Shown: piece by piece, positions 14,245-22,225 of the stretch
Position numbering within the stretch: the stretch's first letter is position 1
Layout: every line of letters begins with the position of its first letter
Assembly: GCA_943913645.1 (NCBI GenBank)
Contig: CALTYZ010000027.1
Coordinates: forward strand, 1 to 23,501
Direction of reading: 5' to 3'
DNA from: an uncultured Corynebacterium sp.
GTDB taxonomy: Bacteria > Actinomycetota > Actinomycetes > Mycobacteriales > Mycobacteriaceae
DNA length: 23,501 nt
Translations under genes and position numbers: made by a program
The notes under the pieces: generated by a model
What the model saw: the letters and a program-made list of their open reading frames with translations, nothing else
Database searches by the model: none
What the model was told of the DNA's origin: nothing

Positions 14245-15594
14245 TTATTGCAATGCCACGCCAGTTTGCTCCGGCAAGGTAAACGCTGCAATACAGGCCA
14301 GTGCGAACGCGGCGGCGAAGATGCCGAACACCGCAATATGGCCGCCGAAGGCGAGCGCGGGCGGCACAATGAGCGGGGCGAGAATTGAGCCGATACGTCC
14401 GAAGGCGGCCCCGGCACCGGTGCCGGTTGCGCGGATGGCTGTTGGGTACAACTCTGGGCCGATGGCGTAGAGCGCCCCCCACGCACCGAGGTTGAAAAAT
14501 GACAGCAGGCAGCCAGCGGCGATGATATGCCACTCGGCGGTGGCCAGACCGTAGAGCACAGCTGACACCGCTGAACCGCCAAGGAAGAGCGACAATGTGA
14601 CACGCCTGCCCCACACCTCAATCAGCCACGCCGCGGCCGCATAACCCGGCAGCTGGGCAAGGGTAATGATCAGGGTGAATGAGAATGAACGCACGAGTGT
14701 AAAGCCTTGGCCCACCAGCAGCGACGGAATCCAGGTAAACGCGCCATAGTATGCCAAGGAGACGCAAAACCACACAACCCAGAAGGCGGCGGTGCGCGCG
14801 CGTAGGTCTGGGCCCCAAATACCGCCGCGGGTGGGTGGTTCTTCTTCTTCGGCGACGGTGGTGTCAAGTTTGGCCGGATCAGCCTCCGCTTCGAAGGCGC
14901 GCACAATGTCTTCTGCCTCATCATGGCGGCCCTTGGATTCTAAGAACCGGACCGATTCGGGCAAACCAGTGCGCACATAGATGGCATAGACAGCAGGCAG
15001 GGCACCAAAGGCCAGGCCCCAGCGCCAGCCGTTTTCTCCTTGGGCGACAACGAAGGTGCCGATAATGGCCGCAAGAATCCAGCCCACCGCCCAAAACGCT
15101 TCCAGGATGACCACCATCCTCCCCCGCACTCGGCGCGGCGAAAATTCACTGACGAGTGTGGATGCGACGGGCAGTTCGCCGCCCAAGCCGAGGCCGACGA
15201 TGAACCGGAAGATCAGCAGCATGCCTACGGAGGTGGCGAGGGCGGAAGCGCCGGTGGCCAGCCCGTAGACAAGCAACGTTGCGGCAAATACTTGACGACG
15301 CCCGATCTTATCGGCCAGCAACCCGGCCAGGGAGGCACCAACGGCCATGCCGATAAACCCAACAGAGGCGATCCACGACGTGGTGGTCGAGTCGAGCTGC
15401 CAGTGCACTGCGAGCGCGGCGATGATGAACGAGACAAGGCCGATGTCCATTGCGTCGAGTGCCCAGCCGATGCCGGAGCCGACAAGCAGGCGCTTATGCT
15501 TGGAGGTCACCGGAAGTCGGTCAAGGCGCTGCGTCCGCGAAAGGTGTGCGGCGGTGCCAGGACGCGCCGGTCCAGTTGCGTCTGGGTGTCTCAC
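14245..15594 (-). CDS. MFS transporter, NiaP-like (niacin/aromatic acid type)
   Basis: The 449-residue protein has 12 predicted helices. The segment RLDRLPVTSKHKRLLVGSGI, the DAMDIGLVSF motif in helix 1, LLADKIGRRQVF between helices 2 and 3 and GLGLGGELPVASTLVSE in helix 4 closely resemble the NiaP niacin transporter group as I remember it. Related sugar or aromatic-acid porters cannot be excluded. A long acidic cytoplasmic loop (about residues 205-245) separates the halves. Its GTG start at 15594 overlaps the TGA of the copper ATPase gene as GTGA (15591-15594), so it is probably translated by coupling. No NAD-related gene or NiaR-like site was noticed nearby. The transporter class is secure; the substrate is inference. 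Confidence 0.85.
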   Translation of the reverse strand: MRHPDATGPARPGTAAHLSRTQRLDRLPVTSKHKRLLVGSGIGWALDAMDIGLVSFIIAALAVHWQLDSTTTSWIASVGFIGMAVGASLAGLLADKIGRRQVFAATLLVYGLATGASALATSVGMLLIFRFIVGLGLGGELPVASTLVSEFSPRRVRGRMVVILEAFWAVGWILAAIIGTFVVAQGENGWRWGLAFGALPAVYAIYVRTGLPESVRFLESKGRHDEAEDIVRAFEAEADPAKLDTTVAEEEEPPTRGGIWGPDLRARTAAFWVVWFCVSLAYYGAFTWIPSLLVGQGFTLVRSFSFTLIITLAQLPGYAAAAWLIEVWGRRVTLSLFLGGSAVSAVLYGLATAEWHIIAAGCLLSFFNLGAWGALYAIGPELYPTAIRATGTGAGAAFGRIGSILAPLIVPPALAFGGHIAVFGIFAAAFALACIAAFTLPEQTGVALQ

Positions 15595-17993
15595 GCCGCA
15601 AATTCTGCCCGAAAGCGCCGCAAACGAAGAGAATTTGTGACCACGAACACAGACGACATTGCCATGGCGATGCCAGCCAGCATGGGGTTGAGCCAGCCCA
15701 TCGCCGCCACCGGGATAAGGAGCACGTTGTAGGCGAAAGCCCAGAAGAGGTTGCCGGTGATGGTGCGAAGGGTTGCGCGCGACAAGCGGATTGCGTCAAC
15801 TGCGCTACCAAGCGAGCCATGCATGAGGGTGATGTCGGAGGCTTCAATGGCCACGTCTGCACCAGCACCGACCGCCATGCCTAAATCGGCTGCGGCTAAG
15901 GCGGCGGCGTCGTTGACCCCGTCGCCAACCATCGCCACAGTGCGCCCTTGCTCCTGCAGGGCGCGCACCACGTCTACTTTTTGCGCAGGCAATACTCCGG
16001 CAATGACATCACCTTCGGCGATGCCTACCTCGCGGGCGACCGCGGCTGCAGCACCGGGGTTGTCGCCTGTCACCAGGTGGGGGTTAAGACCAAGCGCTTT
16101 GAGCCGGGCAATTGCCGCAGCTGAATCTGCCTTCACGGTATCGCGCACGGTGATTACACCGGCAAGCTCGCCATCTACCTCCACTGTCACAGCGGTAGCG
16201 CCTGTGGCCTCCGCGTCGTCGAAGTGGCGTTGCAACGCACCTAAATCACGGCTGGGTCGCCCAACCTGCACGCGGGCACCGTCGATACGCGCGGATGCTC
16301 CGCGTCCCGGATCGCTGGAAAAATCGGTGGCCTGTGCGGTGGTCTGCGCACTGGTCTGCGCACTCCCACTCCCCTGCACCGCGCTGGTGGCAGGGTCCTT
16401 GGCGTTGGCGTAGCCCACGATGGCTTGTGCAATCGGGTGCTCACTGTGATGCTCCACGGCCGCAGCCAACCGGGTGATCTCCTGAGCGGACCAGCCCGCC
16501 GCTGGGATGACCTCAGTGACCTGCATCGTTCCGGTGGTGACGGTGCCGGTTTTGTCCAGCACGATCGTGTCGGCTGCGCGGGTGGATTCGAGTACCTCCG
16601 GGCCTTTAATGAGGAGGCCCAGTTGGGCGCCGCGGCCGGTGCCAACAAGGATGGCGGTGGGTGTGGCTAAGCCAAGTGCGCACGGGCAGGCGATGATGAG
16701 CACGGCTACAGCGGCGGTAAACGCGGGTGCGAGCCCATTGCCGGCTAGCAGGTGTCCCACGAGGGTGAGCAGTGATATGCCAATGACCGTGGGCACGAAG
16801 ACCTGTGCAATGCGATCGACCAAACGCTGCACCGGTGCTTGCCCGGATTGGGCATCTTTGACCAGTTTGCCCATCTGCGCAAGGGTTGTTTCGGCGCCGA
16901 CACGGGTGGCCTCCACCACCAGACGCCCAGAGGTGTTCAGCGTCGCACCGGTGACCATGGAGCCTTCCCCAACTTCGACCGGTAGTGACTCGCCGGTAAG
17001 CAGCGACGCATTCACTGCCGAATGTCCGGAGATCACGCGTCCGTCCGTGGCGATTTTCTCACCTGGGCGCACCACGAAGTGATCGCCGACGGTGATCTGG
17101 GAGGCGGGGATGAGCACCTCGGTGCCGTCGCGAAGCACGACTGCTTCTTTCGCCCCCATGTCGAGCAACGCACGCAGCGCTTCGGAGCTGCTCCCCTTCG
17201 CTTTGACCTCGAACCACCTACCAAGCAGCAAAAACGTGATGACAACACAAATCGTTTCGAGGTAAATGTCGTCCATTTCTGCCTTGGCCGGGTTGAGATG
17301 CATCTGCATCGTCATGCCCGGCTGGCCCGCGGTGCCGAAAAACAGCGCGTAGATGGACCACAGGTAGGCGGCGGTGGTGCCCATGGAGACAAGCGTGTCC
17401 ATGGTGAAGCTGAAATGGCGCAGATTCAGCAGCGCCGCACGGTGAAACACTAACCCGGCGGCGAAATACACCAGTGTCGTTGCCGCGAACGCCGCCCACT
17501 GCCAGTTTGTGAACTGCCACGCGGGCACCATGGAAATGACCATCACCGGCACCGCGACAATTGCCGACCAGATGGTGGTGCGTTGCAGCCGTTCGGCTTC
17601 TGCATTCCGGGCTTGTTCGCGTATCGACGCCCCACCTGTCGCCCCCGAGTGCTCTCCGTGCTCCTGTACCAGTGCGGTAGATGCTGCAGCAGAGTCTGGG
17701 GTGTGCTCAGTATGTGAGGCGGCATTCGGGTCGGCGAGTTGGAATGCGTCGTATCCGGTGGCGCGCACCACCTCGATGAGCTGATCGGGATCAGTTTTTG
17801 TCGGATCAAAGTCCACAGTGGCGGTTTCGGTGGAGTAATTCACTGTCGCCTCGACTCCGTCAAGCTTGTTCAGCTTGCGCTGCACACGCGATGAGCATGA
17901 CGTGCACGTCATGCCGGTTACGCCCAGTTCAATGTGGCGTTGGTGTGTCGGCAGTGCCGTGGGCGGTGGTGTTGCAGGCCCGGTAGTGCTCAT
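15591..17993 (-). CDS. copA: Copper-exporting P-type ATPase (P1B, CopA-like)
   Basis: The 800-residue protein pumps Cu+ out of the cytoplasm. An N-terminal HMA domain carries GMTCTSC (Cys 30 and Cys 33). Eight membrane helices follow, with the CPC metal site (Cys 436-Pro-Cys 438), actuator motif LLTGESLPVEVG, phosphorylation motif DKTGTVTTG (Asp 480), HSEHPIAQAI and the hinge GDGVNDAAALAAADLG. The last helices have YNVLLIP and MAMSSVFVV, typical of Cu+ pumps. A low-complexity SAQT-type insert lies in the nucleotide-binding domain. ATG 17993 is chosen, since a TATGGT hexamer 7 nt upstream suggests a leaderless mRNA; an in-frame ATG at 18005 lies inside that hexamer. No CsoR regulator or copper chaperone gene is in the window. 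Confidence 0.93.
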   Translation of the reverse strand: MSTTGPATPPPTALPTHQRHIELGVTGMTCTSCSSRVQRKLNKLDGVEATVNYSTETATVDFDPTKTDPDQLIEVVRATGYDAFQLADPNAASHTEHTPDSAAASTALVQEHGEHSGATGGASIREQARNAEAERLQRTTIWSAIVAVPVMVISMVPAWQFTNWQWAAFAATTLVYFAAGLVFHRAALLNLRHFSFTMDTLVSMGTTAAYLWSIYALFFGTAGQPGMTMQMHLNPAKAEMDDIYLETICVVITFLLLGRWFEVKAKGSSSEALRALLDMGAKEAVVLRDGTEVLIPASQITVGDHFVVRPGEKIATDGRVISGHSAVNASLLTGESLPVEVGEGSMVTGATLNTSGRLVVEATRVGAETTLAQMGKLVKDAQSGQAPVQRLVDRIAQVFVPTVIGISLLTLVGHLLAGNGLAPAFTAAVAVLIIACPCALGLATPTAILVGTGRGAQLGLLIKGPEVLESTRAADTIVLDKTGTVTTGTMQVTEVIPAAGWSAQEITRLAAAVEHHSEHPIAQAIVGYANAKDPATSAVQGSGSAQTSAQTTAQATDFSSDPGRGASARIDGARVQVGRPSRDLGALQRHFDDAEATGATAVTVEVDGELAGVITVRDTVKADSAAAIARLKALGLNPHLVTGDNPGAAAAVAREVGIAEGDVIAGVLPAQKVDVVRALQEQGRTVAMVGDGVNDAAALAAADLGMAVGAGADVAIEASDITLMHGSLGSAVDAIRLSRATLRTITGNLFWAFAYNVLLIPVAAMGWLNPMLAGIAMAMSSVFVVTNSLRLRRFRAEFAA
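16329..16364. repeat. Three 12-bp tandem repeats inside copA
   Basis: GGTCTGCGCACT occurs twice in direct succession (16341-16352, 16353-16364) after a degenerate copy (16329-16340). In the protein it reads SAQT-SAQT-TAQA and lies in a loop of the nucleotide-binding domain. The 12-bp unit keeps the frame, so copy number can change without breaking the gene. Confidence 0.75.
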
Positions 17994-18000
17994 AGGGCCT

Positions 18001-18006
18001 ACCATA
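18001..18006 (-). promoter_or_regulatory. -10 hexamer of copA, predicted leaderless
   Basis: On the minus strand TATGGT is followed by 7 nt and the ATG ending at 17993. TTCCCG lies 17 bp upstream as a weak -35. A short inverted repeat, CCGaaaaaCGG on the minus strand (18008-18018), sits in the spacer and could be a regulator site, though this is speculative. Confidence 0.4.
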
Positions 18007-18106
18007 AGCCGTTTTTCGGAAATCGGGAATCATGAAGTGCCTGCTACGGTTGCACTGGTTACATGTCAGCGTTGAAGCACAAACACGTACGCAAAGGAGA
18101 TGCGCC

Positions 18107-18511
18107 ATGAGCACTATCGACATCAATGAGGAGACGTTCGAGCAGACTGTCACAGCTGACGGCATCGTGTTTGTCGATGCGTGGGCATCGTGGTGCGGAC
18201 CCTGCCGTCAGTTCGCCCCGACCTATCAGAAGGCATCGGAGCAGCACACGGATGTGACGTTCGCCAAGTTGGACACCGAGGCGAACCAGCAGCTCGCGGC
18301 CGCACTTGAGATTCAGGCCATTCCTACCCTGATGGCGTTTCGCGATGGCATCTTGGTCTTCCGCAATGCTGGTGCGCTGCCGCCTGCTGCATTCGATGAC
18401 TTGATTGGTCAGGTCAAAGCGTTGGATATGGATGATGTTCGCCGCCAGCTTGCCCAGGAGCAAGCAGGGGCGAGCGATGGGGAGGCTGCGAGCTCGAACA
18501 ACGGAAATTGA
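18107..18511 (+). CDS. Thioredoxin
   Basis: The 134-residue protein has a thioredoxin fold with the active site WASWCGPCRQFAP (Cys 30 and Cys 33), VTFAKLDTEANQQLAAAL and the cis-proline segment IQAIPTLMAF. It reduces disulfides in cytoplasmic proteins. About 20 polar residues extend past the usual C-terminus. The start at ATG 18107 is set by AAAGGAGA (18093-18100), 6 nt upstream; an upstream in-frame ATG at 18032 has no such site. It is divergent from copA across 113 bp, and a hairpin terminator follows. Redox and copper stress are linked in many bacteria, but co-regulation here is only inference. Confidence 0.93.
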   Translation: MSTIDINEETFEQTVTADGIVFVDAWASWCGPCRQFAPTYQKASEQHTDVTFAKLDTEANQQLAAALEIQAIPTLMAFRDGILVFRNAGALPPAAFDDLIGQVKALDMDDVRRQLAQEQAGASDGEAASSNNGN

Positions 18512-18538
18512 TAAGTCGAGCACCACTTCCCTTGTTTG

Positions 18539-18579
18539 TAACGCCCTAGTTGAGCCTATAACTCCCAGCTAGGGCGTTA
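18539..18579 (+). terminator. Hairpin terminator after the thioredoxin gene
   Basis: TAACGCCCTAG (18539-18549) pairs perfectly over 11 bp with CTAGGGCGTTA (18569-18579). The loop is 19 nt. There is no long T-run directly after it, so termination may be partial or Rho-assisted. Confidence 0.55.
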
Positions 18580-18619
18580 TGCGTGCCGTTTTGTGCAAAA
18601 TATTGACGGCTGTAGTGCG

Positions 18620-18625
18620 TACACT
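18620..18625 (+). promoter_or_regulatory. Candidate -10 of the pspA-like gene
   Basis: TACACT fits TANNNT and lies 37 bp before the ATG at 18663. A TTGACG (18603-18608) is nearby but only 11 bp upstream, too close for a normal -35 partner. The promoter may belong to an alternative sigma factor, or another -10 may be used. Confidence 0.3.
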
Positions 18626-18662
18626 AGGCCCGAACATTGAACAAACGGAAGGGAACAAGGTC

Positions 18663-19586
18663 ATGGCGAATCCGTTTTCGAAGGGCTGGAAGTATGTAAT
18701 GCAGTCCTTTGATACCAAGATCGATGAGAACGCGGACCCGCGTGTGCAAATTCAGCAGGCTGTCGCCCAGGCGAAGAAGAACCACCAGGAGATTACCCAG
18801 CACGCAGCTGCGATTATTGGCAACCGCAACCAGTTAGAGATGAAGCTGGAGCGGCTTCTCGCCTCCCAGGAAGACCTGCAGCAAAAGACTCGCACCGCGC
18901 TGCAGGCGGCAGATAAGGCCACTGCAGAAGGTGACGCGGATCGGGCGCAGCAGTTCAACGCCAGCGCTGAGGTCTTAGCTTCCCAGCTCGTCTCAGTTGA
19001 GCAGGAGCTTGCCCAAACGAAGGAGGCGCACGCTGCTGCCGAGCAGGCTGCACGAGAGGCCCAGGAAAAGCAGCAGCAGTCTGAGGCGAAGCTGCAGGAG
19101 CAGCTCCAGCAGGTGTCACAACTGGAGTCGCAGCTTGATCAGGCGAAGATGCAAGAGCAGACGACTCGTACCATGGACACCATCAACCAGTTCGATGGTG
19201 ATGACAGTGTGCCCACGCTTGAAGGGGTGCGGGATAAAATTGAGCGTCGCTACGCAGATGCGCTTGGTGCCCAGGAGCTTGCGAAAAGCTCGATGAATGA
19301 CCGCATGGCGGAGATTGAGGCAGCAGGTACCGATGTGGCTGCTACGGAGCGTCTGGCAGAAATTCGCGCATCGATGGGTGATGAGCAAGGACAGCTCGAG
19401 TCTGGTGCGACCGCGAACACCACCCAGGATGTCCAGGACGCTGAGGAAGCTCAAGAAGCTGAAGAAGTCCAGAATAAAGCTGCAAATGACAAGGTGAGCA
19501 GGGGCAGCACCCGGTTGCCGCGGGCGACAGATACGCCTGATAAGGCCGACAGCACTGCCGATGCCGAGGTTGAAGACACCGATTAG
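18663..19586 (+). CDS. PspA/IM30 (ESCRT-III-like) envelope stress protein
   Basis: The 307-residue protein begins MANPFSKGWKYVMQSFDTKI, the PspA-type membrane-binding helix, followed by NADPRVQIQQAVAQAKKNHQ. It continues as a long coiled coil rich in Gln, Ala and Glu up to about residue 230, with the conserved GVRDKIERRYADALG region. Family members polymerise on the inner membrane and protect it under stress. The last ~70 residues are acidic and low in complexity (EEAQEAEEVQ and an Asp-rich end), beyond the usual PspA length. ATG 18663 is chosen, with GGAAGGG and AAGG upstream. The mycobacterial partner genes (clgR, the PspA-binding membrane protein) are not adjacent here. Confidence 0.88.
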   Translation: MANPFSKGWKYVMQSFDTKIDENADPRVQIQQAVAQAKKNHQEITQHAAAIIGNRNQLEMKLERLLASQEDLQQKTRTALQAADKATAEGDADRAQQFNASAEVLASQLVSVEQELAQTKEAHAAAEQAAREAQEKQQQSEAKLQEQLQQVSQLESQLDQAKMQEQTTRTMDTINQFDGDDSVPTLEGVRDKIERRYADALGAQELAKSSMNDRMAEIEAAGTDVAATERLAEIRASMGDEQGQLESGATANTTQDVQDAEEAQEAEEVQNKAANDKVSRGSTRLPRATDTPDKADSTADAEVEDTD

Positions 19587-19626
19587 GCAAGCTAAAAGCC
19601 GTGGTTAATCGGCATCTTTGCCACGC

Positions 19627-20847
19627 CTAGTTGCGGCGGATATTGATCAGTACGCCGCGGATGCCGGAGTGAAACCCGTCGCGCAGGTTGACCCGCTGCG
19701 ACTCGTTCAAGGTGTATTCGTGCAGGGTTTCACATGCGAATTGCAGCAGCGGCCGGTCGATTTCTGGCGGGAGCCCGCCCCCGGAGAGCATGTGCGCTTT
19801 GTCGCGCTGCTCTGCAGTGGCGGCATTTTCATACCACCAGGTGGCGTACTGCTGGCCGACATCATAGGGGGTTTGGAACCCGGCGGAGGTCCACACCTCT
19901 TCCGGCAGTGGCACATACCGTGAGCGCAGCTTGCGCCGCGGCGCCATCATCGACGGCTTCGGGGTCGGTTTCGGGCCTGCCGGTGAATTCCGTGCAGTGT
20001 TTTCGGCGGTATCGTTTTTCGCCTGTGCCTCTGTGCTGTTTTCTGCCGTGACTGCCCCAGTGACGTGAGTGCCCTGGGGACGGGGTTCGTGCCGACGCGT
20101 GGTTTGTGCAACTGTGGCCGGGGAAGGCGCCTGTGGCTGCACTGGCTGCGCTGGTGTTGGAGGTGGGGCTGTGTCCGTGGCGTTTTCTGGAGTGCTCAAC
20201 GGCTCGGGTCCGTAGCCTGGGACGGCAGTTGGGCCGCGATCTGCGTCGACAGGTTCAGCGTCGCTCAGTGGCCGATCCCTGATCGTGGGTGGCAGGGGCC
20301 CTTCTAATACTTGTAGCTGCATGGCATCGGCGAAGTCCTCGCGTGGATCAGTGATGGTGGTGGTGTCACATGCGTGTCTTAAAGCCGATGACATTGAGTC
20401 CCAGCCAAAGCCATAAAGGTGTACACGCACGCCGAAACCAACCGCCTCCTCGACCCCAGGGATCATGTCGGCATCGCCGGAGACGAGGACAAAATCGCTG
20501 AACTGTTCGCGGGTGGCGTTGACGACGAGGTCGGCGACCAGGCGGGTGTCGACTCCTTTTTGGGTGCGTCGCTCACCCCACTCAATGAGTTGGCCGGTGC
20601 GAAGTTGGACTCCGGCGCAGGAGCGCAGCGCGCGTTGGTAGCGGTGCGGGCCGGAGTCTGGGATGCCGTCGTACCAGTATTGGCGGTGAACTGGTTGGTT
20701 GAGTTGTTGGGTGATCATAGTGCCGAGGGTTGCCACTACCTCGGGTAGATCGATTTCTAATTGGGCGCGGGCACCGACTTCCCACGAGTTATAAAAGCTC
20801 GCAAGCAGGTATGACGTGTCCACAAATACCAGTGTGCGTTCAAGCAT
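19627..20847 (-). CDS. NYN-domain (LabA/DUF88-like) protein with unknown C-terminal domain
   Basis: The 406-residue protein has an N-terminal NYN domain (about 1-165), a PIN-like fold found in RNases. Its acidic residues are visible in LVFVDTSYLLASFYN, KGVDTRLVADLVVNA and VLVSGDADMIPGVEEA. A Pro/Thr/Ala-rich linker spans about 185-305. The last ~96 residues (311-406) form a compact domain with YVPLPEEVWTSAGF, YATWWYENA, LPPEIDRPLLQFA and RDGFHSGIRG, which I do not recognise. RNA cleavage is likely from the family but not proven. AGGAG lies close before the ATG at 20847. It is convergent with the pspA-like gene (40 bp between stops) and divergent from the GntR operon. Confidence 0.82.
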   Translation of the reverse strand: MLERTLVFVDTSYLLASFYNSWEVGARAQLEIDLPEVVATLGTMITQQLNQPVHRQYWYDGIPDSGPHRYQRALRSCAGVQLRTGQLIEWGERRTQKGVDTRLVADLVVNATREQFSDFVLVSGDADMIPGVEEAVGFGVRVHLYGFGWDSMSSALRHACDTTTITDPREDFADAMQLQVLEGPLPPTIRDRPLSDAEPVDADRGPTAVPGYGPEPLSTPENATDTAPPPTPAQPVQPQAPSPATVAQTTRRHEPRPQGTHVTGAVTAENSTEAQAKNDTAENTARNSPAGPKPTPKPSMMAPRRKLRSRYVPLPEEVWTSAGFQTPYDVGQQYATWWYENAATAEQRDKAHMLSGGGLPPEIDRPLLQFACETLHEYTLNESQRVNLRDGFHSGIRGVLINIRRN

Positions 20848-20962
20848 GGCTCCTAAATTCCGATTCTTTACGTTTCTAATCTGCGTTTCTTTTCCTAGAG
20901 GTGGGGTCTCGTTCCATCTCTAGATATCCCTAGTTTGCCTGAATACCTTGCCGCATTCCAGA

Positions 20963-20990
20963 TTGAGGCGCGCTGCGGGTGTCATATACT
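20963..20990 (+). promoter_or_regulatory. Promoter of the GntR-ABC operon
   Basis: TTGAGG (20963-20968) and TATACT (20985-20990) are 16 bp apart. The -10 is the best match to consensus in this window. Predicted transcription start is about 20996-20998, at the left edge of the perfect inverted repeat. Confidence 0.6.
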
Positions 20991-20994
20991 CTTC

Positions 20995-21024
20995 ATTAGT
21001 TAGTTACTGGAGTAACTAACTAAT
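20995..21024. promoter_or_regulatory. Perfect 14+14 bp inverted repeat, operator candidate for the GntR regulator
   Basis: ATTAGTTAGTTACT (20995-21008) and its exact reverse complement (21011-21024) flank GG. The repeat starts 4 bp after the -10 hexamer and covers the predicted transcription start. A bound dimer would therefore block initiation or early elongation. It lies about 30 bp before the GntR gene, the classic autoregulation position. GTTACT-type half-sites are seen for YtrA-like regulators (from memory). Confidence 0.7.
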
Positions 21025-21053
21025 TGACCTTCTAACCGATGCCGGAGGTGTCC

Positions 21054-21428
21054 GTGAATCCCGACGCAGAACCGCTGTTTGTACAGATCGCGCGGTTTGT
21101 TGAGGACCTCATTGTCGACACAACGCTCCAACCTGGTCACCAAGCCCCTTCCACCAACCAGCTCGCGGCATTTCATGAAATTAATCCCGCCACCGCCCGC
21201 AAAGGCCTCAACCTTTTAGTGCAAGCCGGGGTGTTGGAAAAGCGCCGCGGGCTGGGAATGTTCGTCACCGAAGGTGCGCGCGCACGCATCCTCGCTAGGC
21301 GTCGAGAAGCTTTCGCTGGCGAATTCATTGCCCCGCTTATCGACGAAGCCGTGCACCTCGGCTACACCCGCACTGATCTCCACGACCTCATCGACCGTGT
21401 CGCAGAAAGCAGAGGAATGTATCAATGA
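21054..21428 (+). CDS. GntR-family transcriptional regulator, YtrA subfamily
   Basis: The 124-residue protein has an N-terminal winged HTH at about residues 10-75 (EPLFVQIARFVEDLIVD, PSTNQLAAFHEINPATARKG, VLEKRRGLGMFVTEGA). Only a short C-terminal helical tail follows, the hallmark of the YtrA subfamily. These regulators usually repress ABC transporter genes in the same operon and are relieved by antibiotics or envelope stress. GTG 21054 is chosen because GGAGG (21044-21048) sits 5 nt upstream; the in-frame ATG 21039 and GTG 21048 overlap that site. Its stop overlaps the ABC ATPase start as ATGA, so the two are translationally coupled. Confidence 0.9.
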   Translation: MNPDAEPLFVQIARFVEDLIVDTTLQPGHQAPSTNQLAAFHEINPATARKGLNLLVQAGVLEKRRGLGMFVTEGARARILARRREAFAGEFIAPLIDEAVHLGYTRTDLHDLIDRVAESRGMYQ

Positions 21429-22225
21429 ATGACCCCGTCATCTCCGCCCGCGGCTTGAGGCGCAGCTTCGGCCGCAACGACGTACTCACTGGCGTCGATC
21501 TCACTCTCGGCACCGGCATCCACGGCTTGTTGGGACGCAACGGCGTTGGAAAATCCACACTGCTGTCCATCATTGCCGGCCAGCTCGCACCCTCCGGCGG
21601 CGTGGTGGAGGTATTCGGCGCGCACCCATTTGACAACCCAGCGACCATGGACCGCACCGCCTTGACCGGCGTTGACGTGGCCTATCCGGACAGTTGGAAA
21701 CTCGCCGATATTTTCACTGTCGCGGCGATGCGCTACCCGCAGTGGGATCAGGCATTCGCGGATCGACTTACCGAGGACTTCGCGCTGAGCGGGCAGTTGC
21801 GCACGAAGTATGACTCACTCTCGCGTGGACAGCGCGCCATGGTCGGCATCATTGTTGGTCTCGCTTCACGCACGCAGCTGCTGCTGCTTGACGAACCCTA
21901 TGTCGGGCTGGACACCCACAACACCCAGGTGTTTTACCGCCACCTGCTGGAAGAGTCTGGCTCAGGGCGCACGATCCTCATGGCCACGCACCACATCGAG
22001 GACGCAGCGCGGATTTTGAGCACGGCGCTCATCCTTGGCCGCGATGGCACGATCGCCGCGCATTTGGCCGCCGAAGACGCAGACGACTTCATCGTGTCCA
22101 AAGATCCGGATGGCAACACCCGCCTGACGCGCCCCGGCGACACCGCGCAGCCGCGTGGTGTGGCTGCGCGCACCTACCCTGCCAGTTTTGAAGATTTGCT
22201 TGAGTACCACCTGGAGGTGAGCTAG
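21425..22225 (+). CDS. ABC transporter ATP-binding protein
   Basis: The 266-residue protein has Walker A GRNGVGKST (about residues 38-46), a signature reading LSRGQ, Walker B LLLLDEPYVGLD and the switch histidine in ATHHIEDAARI. The C-terminal ~60 residues after the ATPase core are specific to this protein. It should energise the membrane protein encoded next. The ATG lies in the ATGA overlap with the GntR gene, and the stop (22223-22225) abuts the next ATG with no gap. YtrA-regulated ABC systems of this type often act in antimicrobial peptide or cell-wall stress responses; the substrate here is unknown. Confidence 0.92.
   Translation: MNDPVISARGLRRSFGRNDVLTGVDLTLGTGIHGLLGRNGVGKSTLLSIIAGQLAPSGGVVEVFGAHPFDNPATMDRTALTGVDVAYPDSWKLADIFTVAAMRYPQWDQAFADRLTEDFALSGQLRTKYDSLSRGQRAMVGIIVGLASRTQLLLLDEPYVGLDTHNTQVFYRHLLEESGSGRTILMATHHIEDAARILSTALILGRDGTIAAHLAAEDADDFIVSKDPDGNTRLTRPGDTAQPRGVAARTYPASFEDLLEYHLEVS

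Noticed and set aside
14228..14247. Terminator between dnaB and the MFS gene (GC-rich palindrome GCGGCCGC)
   Set aside because: The stem is too short and has no T-run; the gap is only 14 bp.
15040..15732. Plus-strand open frame of 230 codons
   Set aside because: It is antisense to the MFS gene and the end of copA and shows no family features.
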